Origin: Pyxicephalus adspersus
Taxonomy: Eukaryota > Chordata > Amphibia > Anura > Pyxicephalidae
Direction: 5' to 3'
NCBI RefSeq assembly: GCF_032062135.1
Contig: NC_092866.1
Coordinates: forward strand, 23,437,547 to 23,501,546
DNA length: 64,000 bases
The notes under the pieces are model-generated. The model was not told where the DNA came from. It did no database searches and saw only the letters and a program-made list of their open reading frames with translations. The position numbers were made by a program, and so were the translations under genes. Numbering within the stretch: the stretch's first letter is position 1; each line of letters starts with the position of its first letter. Positions 21,745 through 35,240 of this stretch are shown here, in pieces.

Positions 21745-23058
21745 ATGTCTGGCTCTGCTGTTTCTCGTCGTAAGTGCCTAAACAACCCTGAATTAATTTT
21801 GTTATATCTGTGGCAGTTTCACCATTCCCAGTCAAAGGGCTAACATCAGCACATGTGTAGAGCAAGCCTATTTGGCATATTTCAAAGTTAAACTTGGTGA
21901 TCAAGATAAATCTTGGGCCCCTCATAAGGTCTGCAAACAGTGTGTCAAGGGTTTACGGATGTGGACAAATGGAACACGTTATAAGATGCCATTTGGTATA
22001 CCTTTGGTTTGGCGAGAGCCACGAGATCATTTCAGTGACTGTTACTTTTGTATAGTGAAAACTTCAGGATATAACAAGAAAAATTAATGTAAAATAGAGT
22101 ATCCTAGTCTACCATCGGCTATACGCCAGTGGTTCGATCAGATAAAATCCCAGTGCTGGTTTTCGTTACACTCCCCTCTCTTGAAGAACATGAATATGGT
22201 GATGAACTAGGTGACAACAATGATGAAGAGTTTGAAATTGAAGAGGACTCTGTTTGTAAGGGATTTGATCAGCATGAGTTGAGTGATTTGGCATGTGATT
22301 TGGGACTATCGAAGAAGGCTTCAGAATTCCTACCATCAAGACTGCGTGAGAAAAACTTACTTGAAAAAGGTATCATACTTTTGAACCAGAGAAATTGCAT
22401 TTCTGCAGTACTTTAGAACTGACAGTGGCTTTGTGTATTGCTATAACATACCTGGGTTATTGGAGAAATTGGGAATTCCAATCATAACTCAACTGAATAG
22501 CGACTATTCATCGATAGCTCAAAGCTGAGCTTAAAGTGTGTCCTCCTTCACAATGGCAATATATTTGGGTCAGTCCCAATTGGCCATTCTCTTTGTGAAG
22601 AACACAATTGGGTCATCTGTGTTGACTGCTGGTGTGTTTGATGGTCCACAGATTCAGCAGCTCATCAAAGATGAACATTTCATCAGGACAAAGTCAGAAG
22701 CTGAAAAAAATGCTTGGTTATCATTCAAAGCCATTGTCAAGGACTTTCTTGAAAACACACAAGCAAATAATTACACAGAAAATGTCCAGGAACTCTTGGA
22801 GAGCTACAAAATGCTTGGTTGCATAATGAGCATCAATGTGCATTTTCTGCATAGCCATCTTTTTAACTTCCTGGAAAACCTTGGTGCAGTCATTGATGAG
22901 CAAAGTGAACTATTCCATCATGTTTTGAGCGTCATGGAAGGACGGTATCAGGGTAGATAGGATGCACATATGATGGCTGACTATTGTTTAAGCATTCGGC
23001 GGGATTGTCCTAACACTGAACACTCCAGAAAAAGCTATAAGCCTAAATTTTTACCTAA
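21745..23058 (+). pseudogene. Broken transposon-like ORF of an uncharacterised zinc-finger family
   Basis: This is a decayed protein-coding sequence spread over three forward frames. It starts near ATGTCTGGCTCTGCTGTTTC (21745). A long block at about 21872-22084 encodes AYFKVKLGDQDKSWAPHKVC, then KQC and later CYFC, suggesting Cys-pair zinc binding. An acidic block follows at about 22129-22360 (GDELGDNNDEEFEIEEDS, HELSDLACDLGLSKKASEF), then 22610-22957 (VFDGPQIQQLIKDEHF, LESYKMLGC, VMEGRYQGR), then a remnant with RRDCPNTEHSRKSYK to about 23058. In-frame stops at about 21940-22540 and an apparent internal deletion near 22570 break it. From memory, this protein family is widespread, mostly intronless and multicopy in arthropods; its transposon class is not known to me. 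Confidence 0.75.
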
Positions 23059-26000
23059 ACTTTGTGATAGTAGCATTTATCATTACTGGTTATATACATT
23101 GGTAGAGCCAAGGAGGCCACCCAGCTGAAATCTCGCTGGATAGGATTGCCAAGGAAACGTGGGGGTAGGAGAAAATACATTAGAGAATAAGTGTAATTCT
23201 AGGATAAAGATGTAAAACGTGATTGTAAAGTCAGTATCTTCTTCCTATTATAAATTTAGAAGCAAAACTACAATTTTAACTTGCTAGTAAAAAAAAAAAA
23301 AATGTTAGGTCACCTTGATATCTTATTTCAACTAGGTGTATTACTCCTAACAGGAGAAGTAAGAACATGATGAAGTCTAGTTCATGTCAGGAAATAAAGT
23401 AAAAAGAACACAGTAATACAAACATTTCCAAAAGTAAACATAATTGGAATTCCTCATTAATGCACACAAACAAATAATATTTGTTAAACCTTGCATTTAG
23501 AAATATAAAATTACCCCTGAAAAAGCTCTTGTAAATGCAAACATGTAAAAAGCAACACTACAGCCAGAGGTGCAGATTTCTTGATGATCCACAAAATGTA
23601 GAAGTCATATAAACCTTTAAAATGCAGGGATAACTAAAACCTTGGTTACTTGATGATATTTGGAAGTTTTAATATGCCATGGTTTAGTTAACAATAGCAT
23701 TTAAAGTGCTAACCACTTCTTGGTTCACATGCAGTGGAGAGAATTGAGGAACACATGTTCCCAAGTGTACTCCATCCATCTGTTCTCCATGAAAACCATG
23801 CATCCTCCAATGGTTCCGGGTTCATGAAGAAGCCAGTGGAGCCCTAGATTTGGAATGAGGATGCCACCAAACCCAAATCTAATGCAGAAGTGTAGGGAGC
23901 TATGTAGCTGCTTTAATAACTCAGGTGCAGAAGGTGCTGCAGCTACAAGATATAACTTTGATTAGCAACCTCCTACCTACTGAACTGCAGTAGATCAACA
24001 ACCATTACACATTTAATAATGCAAAGGGTTAAATTGTTCACACTTAACATACCATGACCAGTGCATAAAAAATGTCATTGTAAGGTGATAATTTTAAAAG
24101 GTTTGATGAAATGAAGAAGTGAAATCAACTAGGCATGCAAGTTTTACTCACTGAATAAATATATGAACCTCATTCTGACAAATATTCATATTTCATCACA
24201 TGTAGATCAATATGTTGCAAATCAAACCACAAGAAAAGGTTAATCTCAGGTTACTAATCATAAAAAAATTCAAGTGTAAGTAAGGCTATAGCATTCCATT
24301 TTCTTTTGAGAAGTGTATGTTTGTTTAATTACATCAGTATTTATTTCTTACAATAGAAAAAGCGCCATCACCACTAAATATAGAATGAACACTAGTAACT
24401 AAATATTGTGTCTTCTATTACCTTTTAAACCAGTTTCCAGTTAGATAACACAGATTACAAGAAAAACTCCTTCTATATACTTGTAATAAAAGCCACTCAC
24501 ATTTTTTACATCCTACACAGTGGAACCCATTGTGTACATGAGTGCAGCTGCACCACCTTTATGGTCATACAGATACCTGAACAACTTATCTCCTCCTTAA
24601 TGACAACACCTGTTTCTCTTACAAAAAGCTTTACGAATATTGTAGAGGGTAAGAAAAATGTGGCCCTACAAAGACAGCAGCAATCAATTTTTCTTTAAGC
24701 ACTGAAAAATGAATTAAATCTGCTTTACAGCAGTACTTCGTTTAGTTTCGTTTCGTCAAGGCTTTTTATATCTCAAATGTACAGAATAAAGGGAAATTGC
24801 AATGGTAATAGCTTACTTGATTGAGCATTGCTATATAATTAAAAAACATATAAAAAGGTCTACAGTCTTTAACAATGAGATAAACCCTTTTTCAGAAAAA
24901 TTTTATGTCAACCCCATAGAAATGCCTGTCTCCCATTAAAACAGCTTGTCTCCCAAGAAGGGGCCAAAAGCACAGCAATCAGCAAAGTTCACCCTCCATG
25001 GCAGTTGTAGAGCTAATGGACGGGGAAGGTGGCACACCGCTGACCTGTGCACACATTCTGGTTTAAGGGCTTACTGAGAATTAAGTTCGCCTTTTATGTT
25101 TTAAACTCAAATTTTTACTTTACATATTAGGCTAGACAACCCTTATACATAAAGTAAAAATATTGTTTGGCGATCAAGAATGAATGGGAGCGCATGTATT
25201 CCCAGAGGTTCTTGGCTGCTCCTTCTGCCCAACATCGGCAAGGGGCACTTTCCTTCACTGAGGGGAAACAGATGCCACAATGCCACGATGTCACGCATGT
25301 GCAGTGAGATAGGTACTCTTTTTTTTCCACTTTTATAGGCTACATCACCCAATCTTGTGCCTGTGCTGTGCAAGATCGTGAGAGGTACCCAGGAAAAACA
25401 AGAAAAAGGCAGACGATGGCTGAAGAAAGCGCTTTCTCCGTTCCGGGATGAAGACTTCCAGGACGTTGCGGGACCTGATTGAAAAATGGTCCAGCGCATT
25501 CAAGGGATCTGCGGGATTGAAGGTAAGTGGGATTTCTGTAGTTTAGACTTTAGTTGTGCTTTAAGTAAATGGAAGGTCCACTTGCACAGCCCTTACAGTA
25601 TAAGAACTTCAAGCCATTTAATGATACCAACTAATCCCAATGTCAGCCTGTGGTGCCTAGAAGAGAATTATATCATCATCCTTCAGGGAACATTCCTAAT
25701 GATTTTGGAGCAGCTGAACTAGTGAGAAGATGCTTGTTTAATGGACTGAAGCATCTTCTTGTGGTATTTAACCTGTTCTACATTCACCATGAAAAAGATA
25801 AACCCTCTGCTGAAGTGCTACATTGTATATTTGCAAAATATGGCAGACTGCAGTCTTCTAGTCATCAAGAGCATGCCAAGAATATAAACCAAGTTACCAT
25901 TACATTGGTCAGTGTACATTCATAAAAATGTTTTGCTGGCAGGTAAGGTGGATGCTTTTGCAGCATAAAAGACATACCGTACAAAACCTCTTCTGCAGTA

Positions 26001-27004
26001 GACACTACCTGCAAATAACCATTTTTGTACGAGTTTACTTACAGACTGTTAATAATCATCTACAGAATTACCTTCAATATAGTCTTATAATATACCTTAA
26101 AAGGGACTTGTTCAACCTAATGTTATATAAATATTATTGCTGAAGTAGATAATCTACATGCTGAAGGGCATGGCTGGAAAACAGGTCCTAAACTAGGTTT
26201 ACAAAGTATAAAAACCACATGTTTTCCCTGTGTTTGCTGTGCCAGGATAATGACTGGTTAATGTCAACAGAAACATACAATGGATTTCTATTGTAGCATT
26301 CAGCCTGATGTTAACCCAAGGTTTAATTGGCTGTGCAGCAGGTGGATGTCTCGTACATTATTCAATGGCCATCAAATCAGCATGGACATAGTAAATTGCT
26401 CACAAAACCCGAAAATATTGTCATATTACCAGTTTTGTGATATTGGTAGAATGTTGCACTGCAGTCACCTAGTGTTCAGTTTTCATGCTGTTTGGTGCTA
26501 GTGCGAACCTGGTCTATAGCTCACAGCACAGCAAAAAGGCTTGGTGACTGTTTTTTAACCAGGCAAAGTATATTAAAAAAAAGCAATTTTCAATCATATC
26601 CTCAATTCCCAACATTTTTGGGGGGGATTTTTCTGGAGAGTTTTTCGTAAATAATACTGCTATACAGCATTTTTTACTGGAGATTCAATCATAGATTCTG
26701 AACGAGCTTTGATGGAGCAAAACAGTAGCTCCCCCACTACAAAAGTAAGTACAGTAAAATGTAAGTTGTCTATCCACATTTTAAACCAATCTCCCTTCTG
26801 TCTTTATTGCATGCAGGATTACATTTCTTTTTTTTTTTTAAAATGCACTTACAACTTTTTTTTATAAAAAGAACTGTCTTTTCTAATTACACATTAGTGC
26901 ACATGTTATTTTACATCTCTGAAAAGAATTCTAAAGCAAAATTACATTACATTAAAGACATAACCATTGAGTGGTAAAATTAAGAACATATAACCGCAAA
27001 TTAC

Positions 27005-27205
27005 CTGGTCCCATGTCTGTACATTGTCGGGATTGTCATAAATTAAAACATATCCAATAGCAAGCAAACAGGCCCAGATCACCAAGGAAAATAGCCGCAG
27101 CCATTTTCGTCCAAATGATTCTGTGTACACCAATACATACAGCGCACAGAATATCACCAGGGCCAGGAACACGGTAATGATGAAGGCCAGATTTTGAGAT
27201 GGGTC
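27005..27205 (-). CDS. ADCY7: ADCY7-like exon 2 (TM2-TM3)
   Basis: The exon is 201 bp, phase 0 at both ends, and encodes residues 59-125. It starts DPSQNLAFIITVF, as human ADCY7 has DPS at the same place. It contains two membrane spans: about FIITVFLALVIFCALYVLVY, then LRLFSLVIWACLLAIGYVLI. The motif RKWLR...WACL.A.GYVL between them is typical of the ADCY2/4/7 group. Splice sites are a CCCACAG acceptor (27206-27212) and a GTAATT donor (27004). The intron before it, 27206-42341, is the longest in the window at 15.1 kb. Confidence 0.93.
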
Positions 27206-27930
27206 CTGTGGGAAGAAGACAAAGGAATTAATGTACACAATAATAGCACATACCCTCACATGTCCCTATGTTAATCTCTAAATAGTTTAGCAGGGTCCCC
27301 CTGCAAACCAGTAACGAACCTGGGCAAATCAAACTAAACACATGGATAAAAAAATGTCAAGGTACAGTCAGTAGGTATAGTCAGAAAGGAGGTATAACCA
27401 GGGAAAGACATATACAAAACTTGACTCTTCTTATAATGGAAGAACGTAGTCTAGACTCTTTTATTTCCTCATCTTCCCCACTGTTCTTTAATAACCCTAA
27501 AAAGCTATGAGAGATAATGGGGTCAAGCAGAGATAAAATGGAGATTTGTATAAGTCAGCTGTTAATATGTCTGCAGGACAGTGCTCATTTACTGATCAAG
27601 CTTTAATAGTTCGAATGCTGGTACAGGTACTTTGGGTCCATGGATACAGCCTCAAAGTACAACTCCCCCAGCCTCAATCAATCAGAAGGGCAACACCAGA
27701 CAAGGCAAAAAGGGATAAGTGATCTGCAATCAGGCAAGTGTCCCTTTACTAGGCTAGAGTGCAGGAAACTGGGACGGTACCCAATAACATGTAGGTCCAC
27801 TAGAAGACCTACCAGTTTTAGCGATCTACTTCCCAAGTGCTATCTAGGTTCCAGTTTGACTAACTGTAAGGATAAACTTTCACCACAATACTCTAGTTTC
27901 AGAGATGTGGACCTTTATCATCATGCCTTA

Positions 27931-28231
27931 AGCTAGGTACACATTTCCAATGGTTCCCGGCCGATATCGGGCGAGAATCTTGAGTCTGTACAGCACGCAT
28001 CGTTCATTGTCCGAAGGACCATCCTGGCGGATCCACGGACGATGATTGATGAACGATCGTAATGTAAGGGAAGGGGGAGAGTGCGCAGGAGGGTGCCGCT
28101 TCGTCGCTCTCCCCCTCCCCTCTGCATAGTGCAAGAACGGTGCTGTATGTAAAGCACTCGTTCATGCATCGTGCAGGATTGTGAAAGATCCCTTCCAATG
28201 ACTAAAATTGCGTAAAAGTGTGTATGTGGCT
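27931..28231. mobile_element. Harbinger-like MITE, copy 5
   Basis: The ends AGCTAGGTACACA and TGTGTATGTGGCT are flanked by TTA on both sides (27928-27930 and 28232-28234). The interior has CGATATCGGGCGAGAATC, GGCGGATCCACGGACGATG and the mirrored GGGAGGGGGAGAG type blocks. The copy lies about 0.7 kb upstream of exon 2. Minus-strand apparent ORFs inside are repeat by-products. Confidence 0.83.
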
Positions 28232-29504
28232 TTAGACAGCGGTTTGGGATCTAAACAGTTTGATTGTGATGATTTTCAATTTGACAGTTTGTTGCTAGAG
28301 AGGCATATGCAACCAAATGAAGACACGTGTTACTCTAGTTGAGTCGCATACACATTGCTTGTGTTCTGTGCTTGTATTGTTTTTATAATCAAACTCTGCA
28401 CTGTATGTATGTTCTTTGTCATCCTAAAGCTCATTGCTCATTATTTTTAGTAAACTACAATATTCAGGTACTCAATGTCTGATCATTTTGCTAATTACGT
28501 TTTCTGTATATGTCTAGCAAAGCTGCCATCAGCACAATAAAGCCAGTACTCCTCCAGGGAACAGAGATGAGAACAGGGATGAAACACATCATTTGTAAAC
28601 TTACCACAAAACATGAATCAGGGAGAGTAACAATTCCTATACAGAGCACATCTCCAAACCATTAGGTGTCCAAAAACAAGTCTACTCTGTGATGTAGGGG
28701 CAACAAAGGGAAGGCTAGAGTGAGATGCTCAGGTTTGTAGTGCATGGGCAGAAAATGGGTCTTCTAAGCTGTAGTGCATCCGGTGTTGAGCTTACTTTTC
28801 ATCTTATGTTGTGCATGTTTTGCATGAAAAGGTTTTTTTTTTTTTAGCATTTTTGTATGTACAAGAATACACATTATAACCTGATTGTTAATGTTAACAT
28901 ACATGTGCAGAGCTAATGAGATTTATATATGTGGATTTTATTTTTGTTTTTGAACTTTTAAAAATATATTAGTTTACATTGCCATAGTGGCACCAATGAT
29001 CTGCTATTTATAGGTTAAATAACAGTAAAAGTATAAAGCTTCAAATAGCCATAAACAATATGGTGGCAGTGCTAATCTCCGAATATCCTGATCATTTACA
29101 ACTATTCTGCTTTTGCAGCTTTGTGTTTTTTATTTCTATTTTCTATTGGGAAAATAGAAATAAAACATATAAATGCATATAAATGGGAACATATAAATGC
29201 AAATGTTGTCATAAAGTTACACTCGTAATGCTCCCATTTAAAACAGAGTACAGCAATGGCAATGCAGATTTGGTTTATAAATGGCAAACCATTGGCTCCA
29301 CCTAAATTTTAGAACTTGGAAAACAACACAATTCAAAGAGATCTTTAGGCATTCTAAAACTATTTCGGCTTGTCTAAGGTATTTTATAGCATTGACATTT
29401 TTTATCATAAATGGTACTTTTTGTTAATTTGTTTGACCCGTCATGTGTTCCTAATCACATTTCATACATACAGATGTAAGTGCTCACTCTACAGATTACT
29501 CCTG

Positions 29505-29672
29505 CCTGGGACCACGCATAGGCAGAGAGCCCGCTGGTCTATAGACGTGTGTGATGCCAGGAATTGCAGTAGCGGCGGGCCAGCTGCAGTTCATATTTAG
29601 GATTCCTTTGGCGGCCAAAAAAAGGATGTTGGGGGCCGGATTTGGCCCCCGGGCCAGAGTTTGACACCCCTG
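29505..29672. mobile_element. Right-end fragment of the CAGGGGTGTCAAACTC hAT family
   Basis: ACCACGCATAGGCAGAGAGC through GGCCAGAGTTTGACACCCCTG matches 58915-59079. The left part is missing, so this is a truncated copy in the first coding intron. Confidence 0.78.
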
Positions 29673-30420
29673 ATCTATAGGAAATCATAAGTGCAAATTT
29701 ATATGCAATGAGTGATGCAACATTTTTATTATTTTTTTTTTTTTTTTAAAGAGAAGGTATACTTTTGCTTTTATTTCAGAACATTATACATGTTATCTAT
29801 GTAACTAAACAAAACATTTTACACCACAATAAATTAATTCTGCATAAAAACTTTTCCAAAGATATTTATTAAAAATTACATAGACTTGTGAAATAAAGAA
29901 GGACATCTGGCAAATGAAACATCAGCAGTGAGAAATGTTAGATAATGCAGTCCAGCTGATAAACATTTGCACACACATGTATGCATGTAATATACTTATC
30001 TATGCAAACAGAAAATGCTACCAATAATGCCCTCATATCTAGCAACAAAGCAATCACCCAGAAACCACCACCTCAAAAGAATAACTTGCCCTTTAAACAT
30101 GTCATCTAAAGGTGTTGGATGAGAAGTGAGTTATAAGAGACATAGTGGTCATTTACAATGTCAGACAGGGATAGGTTATAGAGATTTCATATCTGTAAGT
30201 ACATTCAATGGAGATTTAAAAACCTGGCGGTATAAGTCAGACATGTCATGTATCAACAGATAGAGATATTTAATGAGGTAAGCGTGAGCTTTTAGAAAGT
30301 GAAGAGTTCAGTGATAAGATGAGAAGCAGAATTACACCATATAAGTGAGGCATAGGAAAATTCTGAGAGGGTGTAATAAGAAGAAACTACCAAAAGTGTA
30401 ACGTTTTTATATGTCATATG

Positions 30421-30423
<3 letters not shown>

Positions 30424-30471
<48 letters not shown>
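30424..30471. repeat. (TA)n microsatellite
   Basis: There are about 24 uninterrupted TA units, flanked by further AT-rich near-repeats (ATATATGTAAATATAT). It is in the first coding intron. Confidence 0.97.
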
Positions 30472-30480
<9 letters not shown>

Positions 30481-31363
30481 ATAAATATATGTAAATATAT
30501 TGGCAAGAAAATCAATTGTATATACTAAATCCAAAATGAAGGATTGGTATTTCCAGTTGCTGGTAATGACCTTCTGCAAACATATTTATTTTAAATTTTT
30601 TATGTTTTATATATTAGTACACTTCATGTATTGGAAATAACTGGAACTGTCATTGCCATGTTAATAACGACCAGCAAAGTTGCAATGCTCAGGCCAAATC
30701 AGGTTAGAAATGTATGGACATTATACTTGGGATATAGTGCTGATAAAGCCAAGCAAGTGTGATAATATTTGTTGTGTATTCACTGTCTATTTTTTTTCTA
30801 TCTGTCGTTTTGTCTTTTTTCCCGTTGAAAAAACGGTCTGGAATATTTTTTTAGTCCAAGAGGATAGTGAATGAGTATGTTTTCAAATGTTTTCATTATC
30901 CTAGCAAACAGTGTAAATTAGGCCAATTTCGGGATTATCAACATTAATGTTTGGATTTGGCACGTTTAATTTTTCATGACAATTATCTTTGTATAGTTTT
31001 TATCTTTCCACTGCCTGAGATGTATACGATCTTGCCACATGATTATGTTCAACTGGACAGATCGAACACTAAGTCGGGACTTTAAATTTGTTTGTATCCT
31101 TTTTTGTCTTTTTTACCATTATTGGTTAAAGTGTAATTCTGGAGTGGACAAATATTCTCAATTACAGATTATCTGTAAAAATTTTCCTTGCTCTCATCTG
31201 TAATGGTTGTTAGTGGGAACAAGATGTCCATGATGAACCCACAGCTTATGTTTTCTTATGGATTTCAGTTTCAAACACATGCACATTGTGTGTAATGCAC
31301 TTGTAGTGGCATGTCCCTATAAGCTAAGTCCACTGTCTCCATTTCCATTGATGAGTTCTAAAA

Positions 31364-31634
31364 GCCAACACAACTTTTTGAACCTCACAGACTAAAAAAT
31401 CCACAGAATCTGGACCGCGCATGCGTGGGGAGCCGTGTGTCACTCAAAGGGGAAGAGATGCCAAAATCTGCTCACTGTCGCATCACAGGTCTGAGCCTAC
31501 GATGGAAGAATGGGCGGGTTGTTTCCATACCGGGTACATGATCATCAGGGTCAGAATGACCCCACTGGGAGATGCTCTGGCCAGAGCCACTGATCTTCAT
31601 GAATTTCTCGCGGACCACCGGTTGGCAACCGCTG
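31364..31634. mobile_element. hAT-type element (CAGTGGTCGCC family), copy 2
   Basis: The interior shares GGGGAGCCGTGTGTCACTCA and the right end GGTTGGCAACCGCTG with copy 1. TTCTAAAA on the left and CTCTAAAA on the right look like the 8-bp target duplication. The left terminus has lost its outermost bases. Confidence 0.75.
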
Positions 31635-32804
31635 CTCTAAAATATCCTGGGAGCAAAGATACTTAACGTGGACCTATCAATGAGAGGTTATTGAAGCTGC
31701 CAATGCTAAATTTATGCTAAACAATGCTTATTGCCTGCATGTAAAGCTGATCTTTTCAGTAGTTTCAGTCACACACCAAAAACAAATATCAGAAGACTTG
31801 TTTGGCAGCAGAGGAGCTGAACACAAACTAGGCAACCTGGATATTTTTAGAACCAGGTTGGAAATGGCTTTAAGTACACCCAACCTGATCTGCAGAAATT
31901 GCAATACCCAGTATTAAGTCTATTATTACTACTAATACTAGCAAAATCAAAGGGGTTGTGTAGCACTGACACTAAACAGTGGAGGATTCTACATTTGCAC
32001 AGAGACAATGGAGGTAATCTCAATTGAAACCATTTTGTCCTATTGATATATATATAGCCAGAGTTGTTCTTTAAAAGCAGTGAAGAGGAAAAGTTGTGGA
32101 GTCAAGGACTGAAAGCATGTCATCTTCATTTAATTTATTTTCTTTTTTTATTGTGACCATAAAATGTATGCAAATGGTAAAATGTGATCTCATCTTACTC
32201 TACTTTTCCCCTAGCTCTGTATAAATAATGCGGTTCTCATGTGTAATCCATTTTCAAGCATTTTTTATATTTTCATTTCTGCAGAGGTTTGCTTCTGTCA
32301 GCAAATAGCAGGTCACAACTGGAAAGGAAAAAACCATCACAGTGATTCATCTGTTACTTTTCATTTATACCAATCTATAACAGGGGATAGGATTTGTTTG
32401 GCTGTTATGGTCTTTGCAACAAAGTCTTGTTTCTACAATGTGATCTATGAGAAACAAGCCCAACTATCTTTTATTGTTTTATATCACACCCTGACAAAAT
32501 GAAATGCTGATTGGCAGATATGGGATGTACTGACAAACATTAGGCAATGTATCTGAAGCTGATTGTTTCTAAGAAGATTGTTATTTGAATTGAATGATGA
32601 GGAGCTACAATGTTATGTATAATTTTTATGGAAATATAAACAAAATTACAACCACATGACATGACAAACAATAAAAAATTAGGGGGGGGGGGGGGTAAAA
32701 AAGGGTTGAAAAAATGAGGAAACAGATGAATATAGGATACATATCATTGGATATACAGCCATTGGGTTCATGTCGAAAAACACAAGTAAGTACAATGTCT
32801 ACAC

Positions 32805-33173
32805 CAGGGGTCGGCAAAGTTTCATGGCCACTACGCCATTTTTGGGGTGAGCGGGAGCACACTAGGCCGGACCCACCCTAATGGCTCTGCCCACCACCAG
32901 GGAACGCCCCCTGAAGTGAAATCCCTCTCCTCCGTATTCATTGCGGAGGAGAGGGATTTAACTTCAGGGAGCTTTCCCTATTTACCGGGAGTACCAACGC
33001 TGTACACAGTAAATAGGGGAGCAACTGCAAGGGGGTAGCACCACGGGTTACGGGCCGGCATTAGGCCGGATCGGCCAGGGGGCATTAGGCCGGATTGGCC
33101 AGGGGGCGTTAGGCAGGAACAAACTACCGGCTAGGCCGTATCTGGCCTAAAGGCCGGAGTTTCCAGACCCCTG
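32805..33173. mobile_element. hAT-type element (CAGGGGTCGGCAAA family) with internal hairpin
   Basis: It begins CAGGGGTCGGCAAAGTTTC and ends GAGTTTCCAGACCCCTG. The flanks GTCTACAC and GGCTACAT agree at 6 of 8 positions. Inside, AAATCCCTCTCCTCCG and CGGAGGAGAGGGATTT (about 32921-32960) form a perfect hairpin, and 33053-33118 has GGCCGGAT.GGCCAGGGGGC direct repeats. It is GC-rich compared with its surroundings. Confidence 0.8.
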
Positions 33174-35135
33174 GGCTACATAATAAGATTCAGTTTTTCT
33201 CAAAACCTTATTCTAAACCAGCTCAGATACGTTTGAATTTCAGGAGTATTTTTAGAAGTCTAAAAGTCCCCCGACATATTATCCTCGGATCCATGTATTT
33301 CCTACAATATTTGAGATTCCATTGCTTCAATCTTGGTAATTTCACACATCCATTCAGCGATAGTGGAAGTTGTGGTAGTGCCCCAGTGTCTAGCTATTAT
33401 TCTCTGGCCTGCTACAATAAAGTGGCGGAGGAGACCTTCTTTATATTTTTATATGAGCCAAGCAACATCACCAATAACGTAACAGTAGGCCATGGTTGTA
33501 CATCTGCCCCTGGATCAACCACTTAAATATAACTTGACCCAGGTAGCTCAGATGTTCACTTCCCTCCAAAAAATTTAACTTTCTCATAAACATACCGAAA
33601 GGGCCAATTATGGCTAGAAAATATGAAATAATCAAATAATATATCTCAAAACAGGCGATTAAATGCATATATAATAAATCAATTTACATAAATCATTAAT
33701 ATATATTGATAAACATCAAATTGATAACTTGGATAGATTAAATTTGTTTTTTTGTATAGCTTTGTTTATAATCTTTTTTTTTTTTTTTTTTAAAAGACAT
33801 ATCAATAAAATATATTTATTTTACATTTTTCATATTAGGCGCCTTAGGAGTCCTGTTGTGTTTGTGCATGTCTATGGAGATGATTAGTTTTTGGGATGTT
33901 ATAATGTTATAATATTGGGATAAGTGAAGAGGGTACAGATTCAGTTGTTATTTTTAATGGTGTGGGGGTCAATAGCCTTCTTAGGGCCTCATTTGGCTTT
34001 ATTCCAGCTTTCATCCTGAGTTTTTCTTTGTATTCACAAATGATAAAGCATTCATCCCTGCTGCTGCCTTTCACCAGACTTTCTACACAGTTACAGTGTT
34101 GTAGTCTGAAAGAAAAAGTATCTTTTGTTCCTGCAGCAGACAAATAGACTGGAGGTCAAAAACAACTTTTAAAGGCCCCATCACACCACTGCATGAGTTA
34201 CCACAATAACACAAATGCGTGGTATGTTGTACATTACTATGCGTTATGCCTATAAAGACTTTTCTTTTAAAATAGGCCACCAGCACATCCAAAACTGAAC
34301 CCAGTTCCTTTTTTATAACACAAAATTGGAACTTTGTGCTGCAATGCAAGTAATGTGCATTGAGCTGCATTTCTTAAAGGGAATTAGCGTGTCATTTATT
34401 TTATCCAAATAAGATGGCCGTCTGTGGTTACCATGTTTTGCTTTACTCTGCTTTGCCTTAACATATGGGAAAATGAATTTTACTACTAATTAATGCAACA
34501 GATAGGTGTGAAGCCAACCTATAAAAGGTAGATCGCTCTTAAAAAAAAAAAATACTGTTGCTGTATTTTGCGATATGTCAATGATTCATTCTTGCAGACA
34601 ACATGTTACTGAAATTTTCACTTTTATAAAACAGAAAACCAACTAACAAGCCTGTTACCCATAAACACAAAACTGTTAAAATAAATAATTAATTGAAAAG
34701 AAACTGTGCTTCAATTTATCCTCGTAATTATGGATATATCCTTGTTACATAGGCTTTGTGATGAATTCAGGTTATTTACCTACATTTATTCAGCCACATA
34801 ATCTCTGTAATCTATATTTGTCAGTAAAATGAGGAAAGAGTCAAAGTCAGAACTGAATACGTGCCAGCTCCTGGCTGTCAAAATTAGGAAGCTAGCATTA
34901 GATTTGATTCTGTTATTACAGCTGAAATATGTTTGTCATCTGATTGTCACAAAGGTTTGTTTTAATCATTGAGCTATTGAGGACTGCAAATCCTCTCTGA
35001 CTGGTATTACTCGTCTATCTAGGATAAATTGTGAATGTCATTTTTCATTAAGAGTTTCAAACTTTTAGTTAATTTTTTAGGTAAATGTGTAATTTAGCTG
35101 GTGTAAAAAGTACTGGCTTGTAAAGTCGAATATAT

Positions 35136-35240
35136 CAGGGGTCCCCAGTCCGCATCTGACAGCTGGGCCGTGAGAGCACAGGGACCAGCGGTGGTCTGCA
35201 GCTCTGGCCCGTGCACCCCCCAGCGGAGTCAGGAGAGGGA
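35136..35240. repeat. hAT-type fragment related to the CAGTGGTCGCC family
   Basis: It starts CAGGGGTCCCCAGTCCGC and contains GGTCTGCAGCTCTGGCCCGTG and CACCCCCCAGCGG, shared with 50855-50885. It is short and lacks a clear right end. Confidence 0.55.

Larger units (their letters stand above)
17122..27004 (-). other. Second coding intron of the cyclase gene (9.9 kb)
   Basis: It holds Harbinger-like copy 4, the composite repeat at 18040-18315, the hAT element with nested LINE tail at 19878-20240, and the broken ORF at 21745-23058. A repeat-like block at about 25330-25565 ends in a GTAAGTGGG...TTTAGTTGTGCTTTAAG motif similar to 18240-18312. The rest, including 23060-25080 and 25570-27004, shows nothing recognisable. 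Confidence 0.75.
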
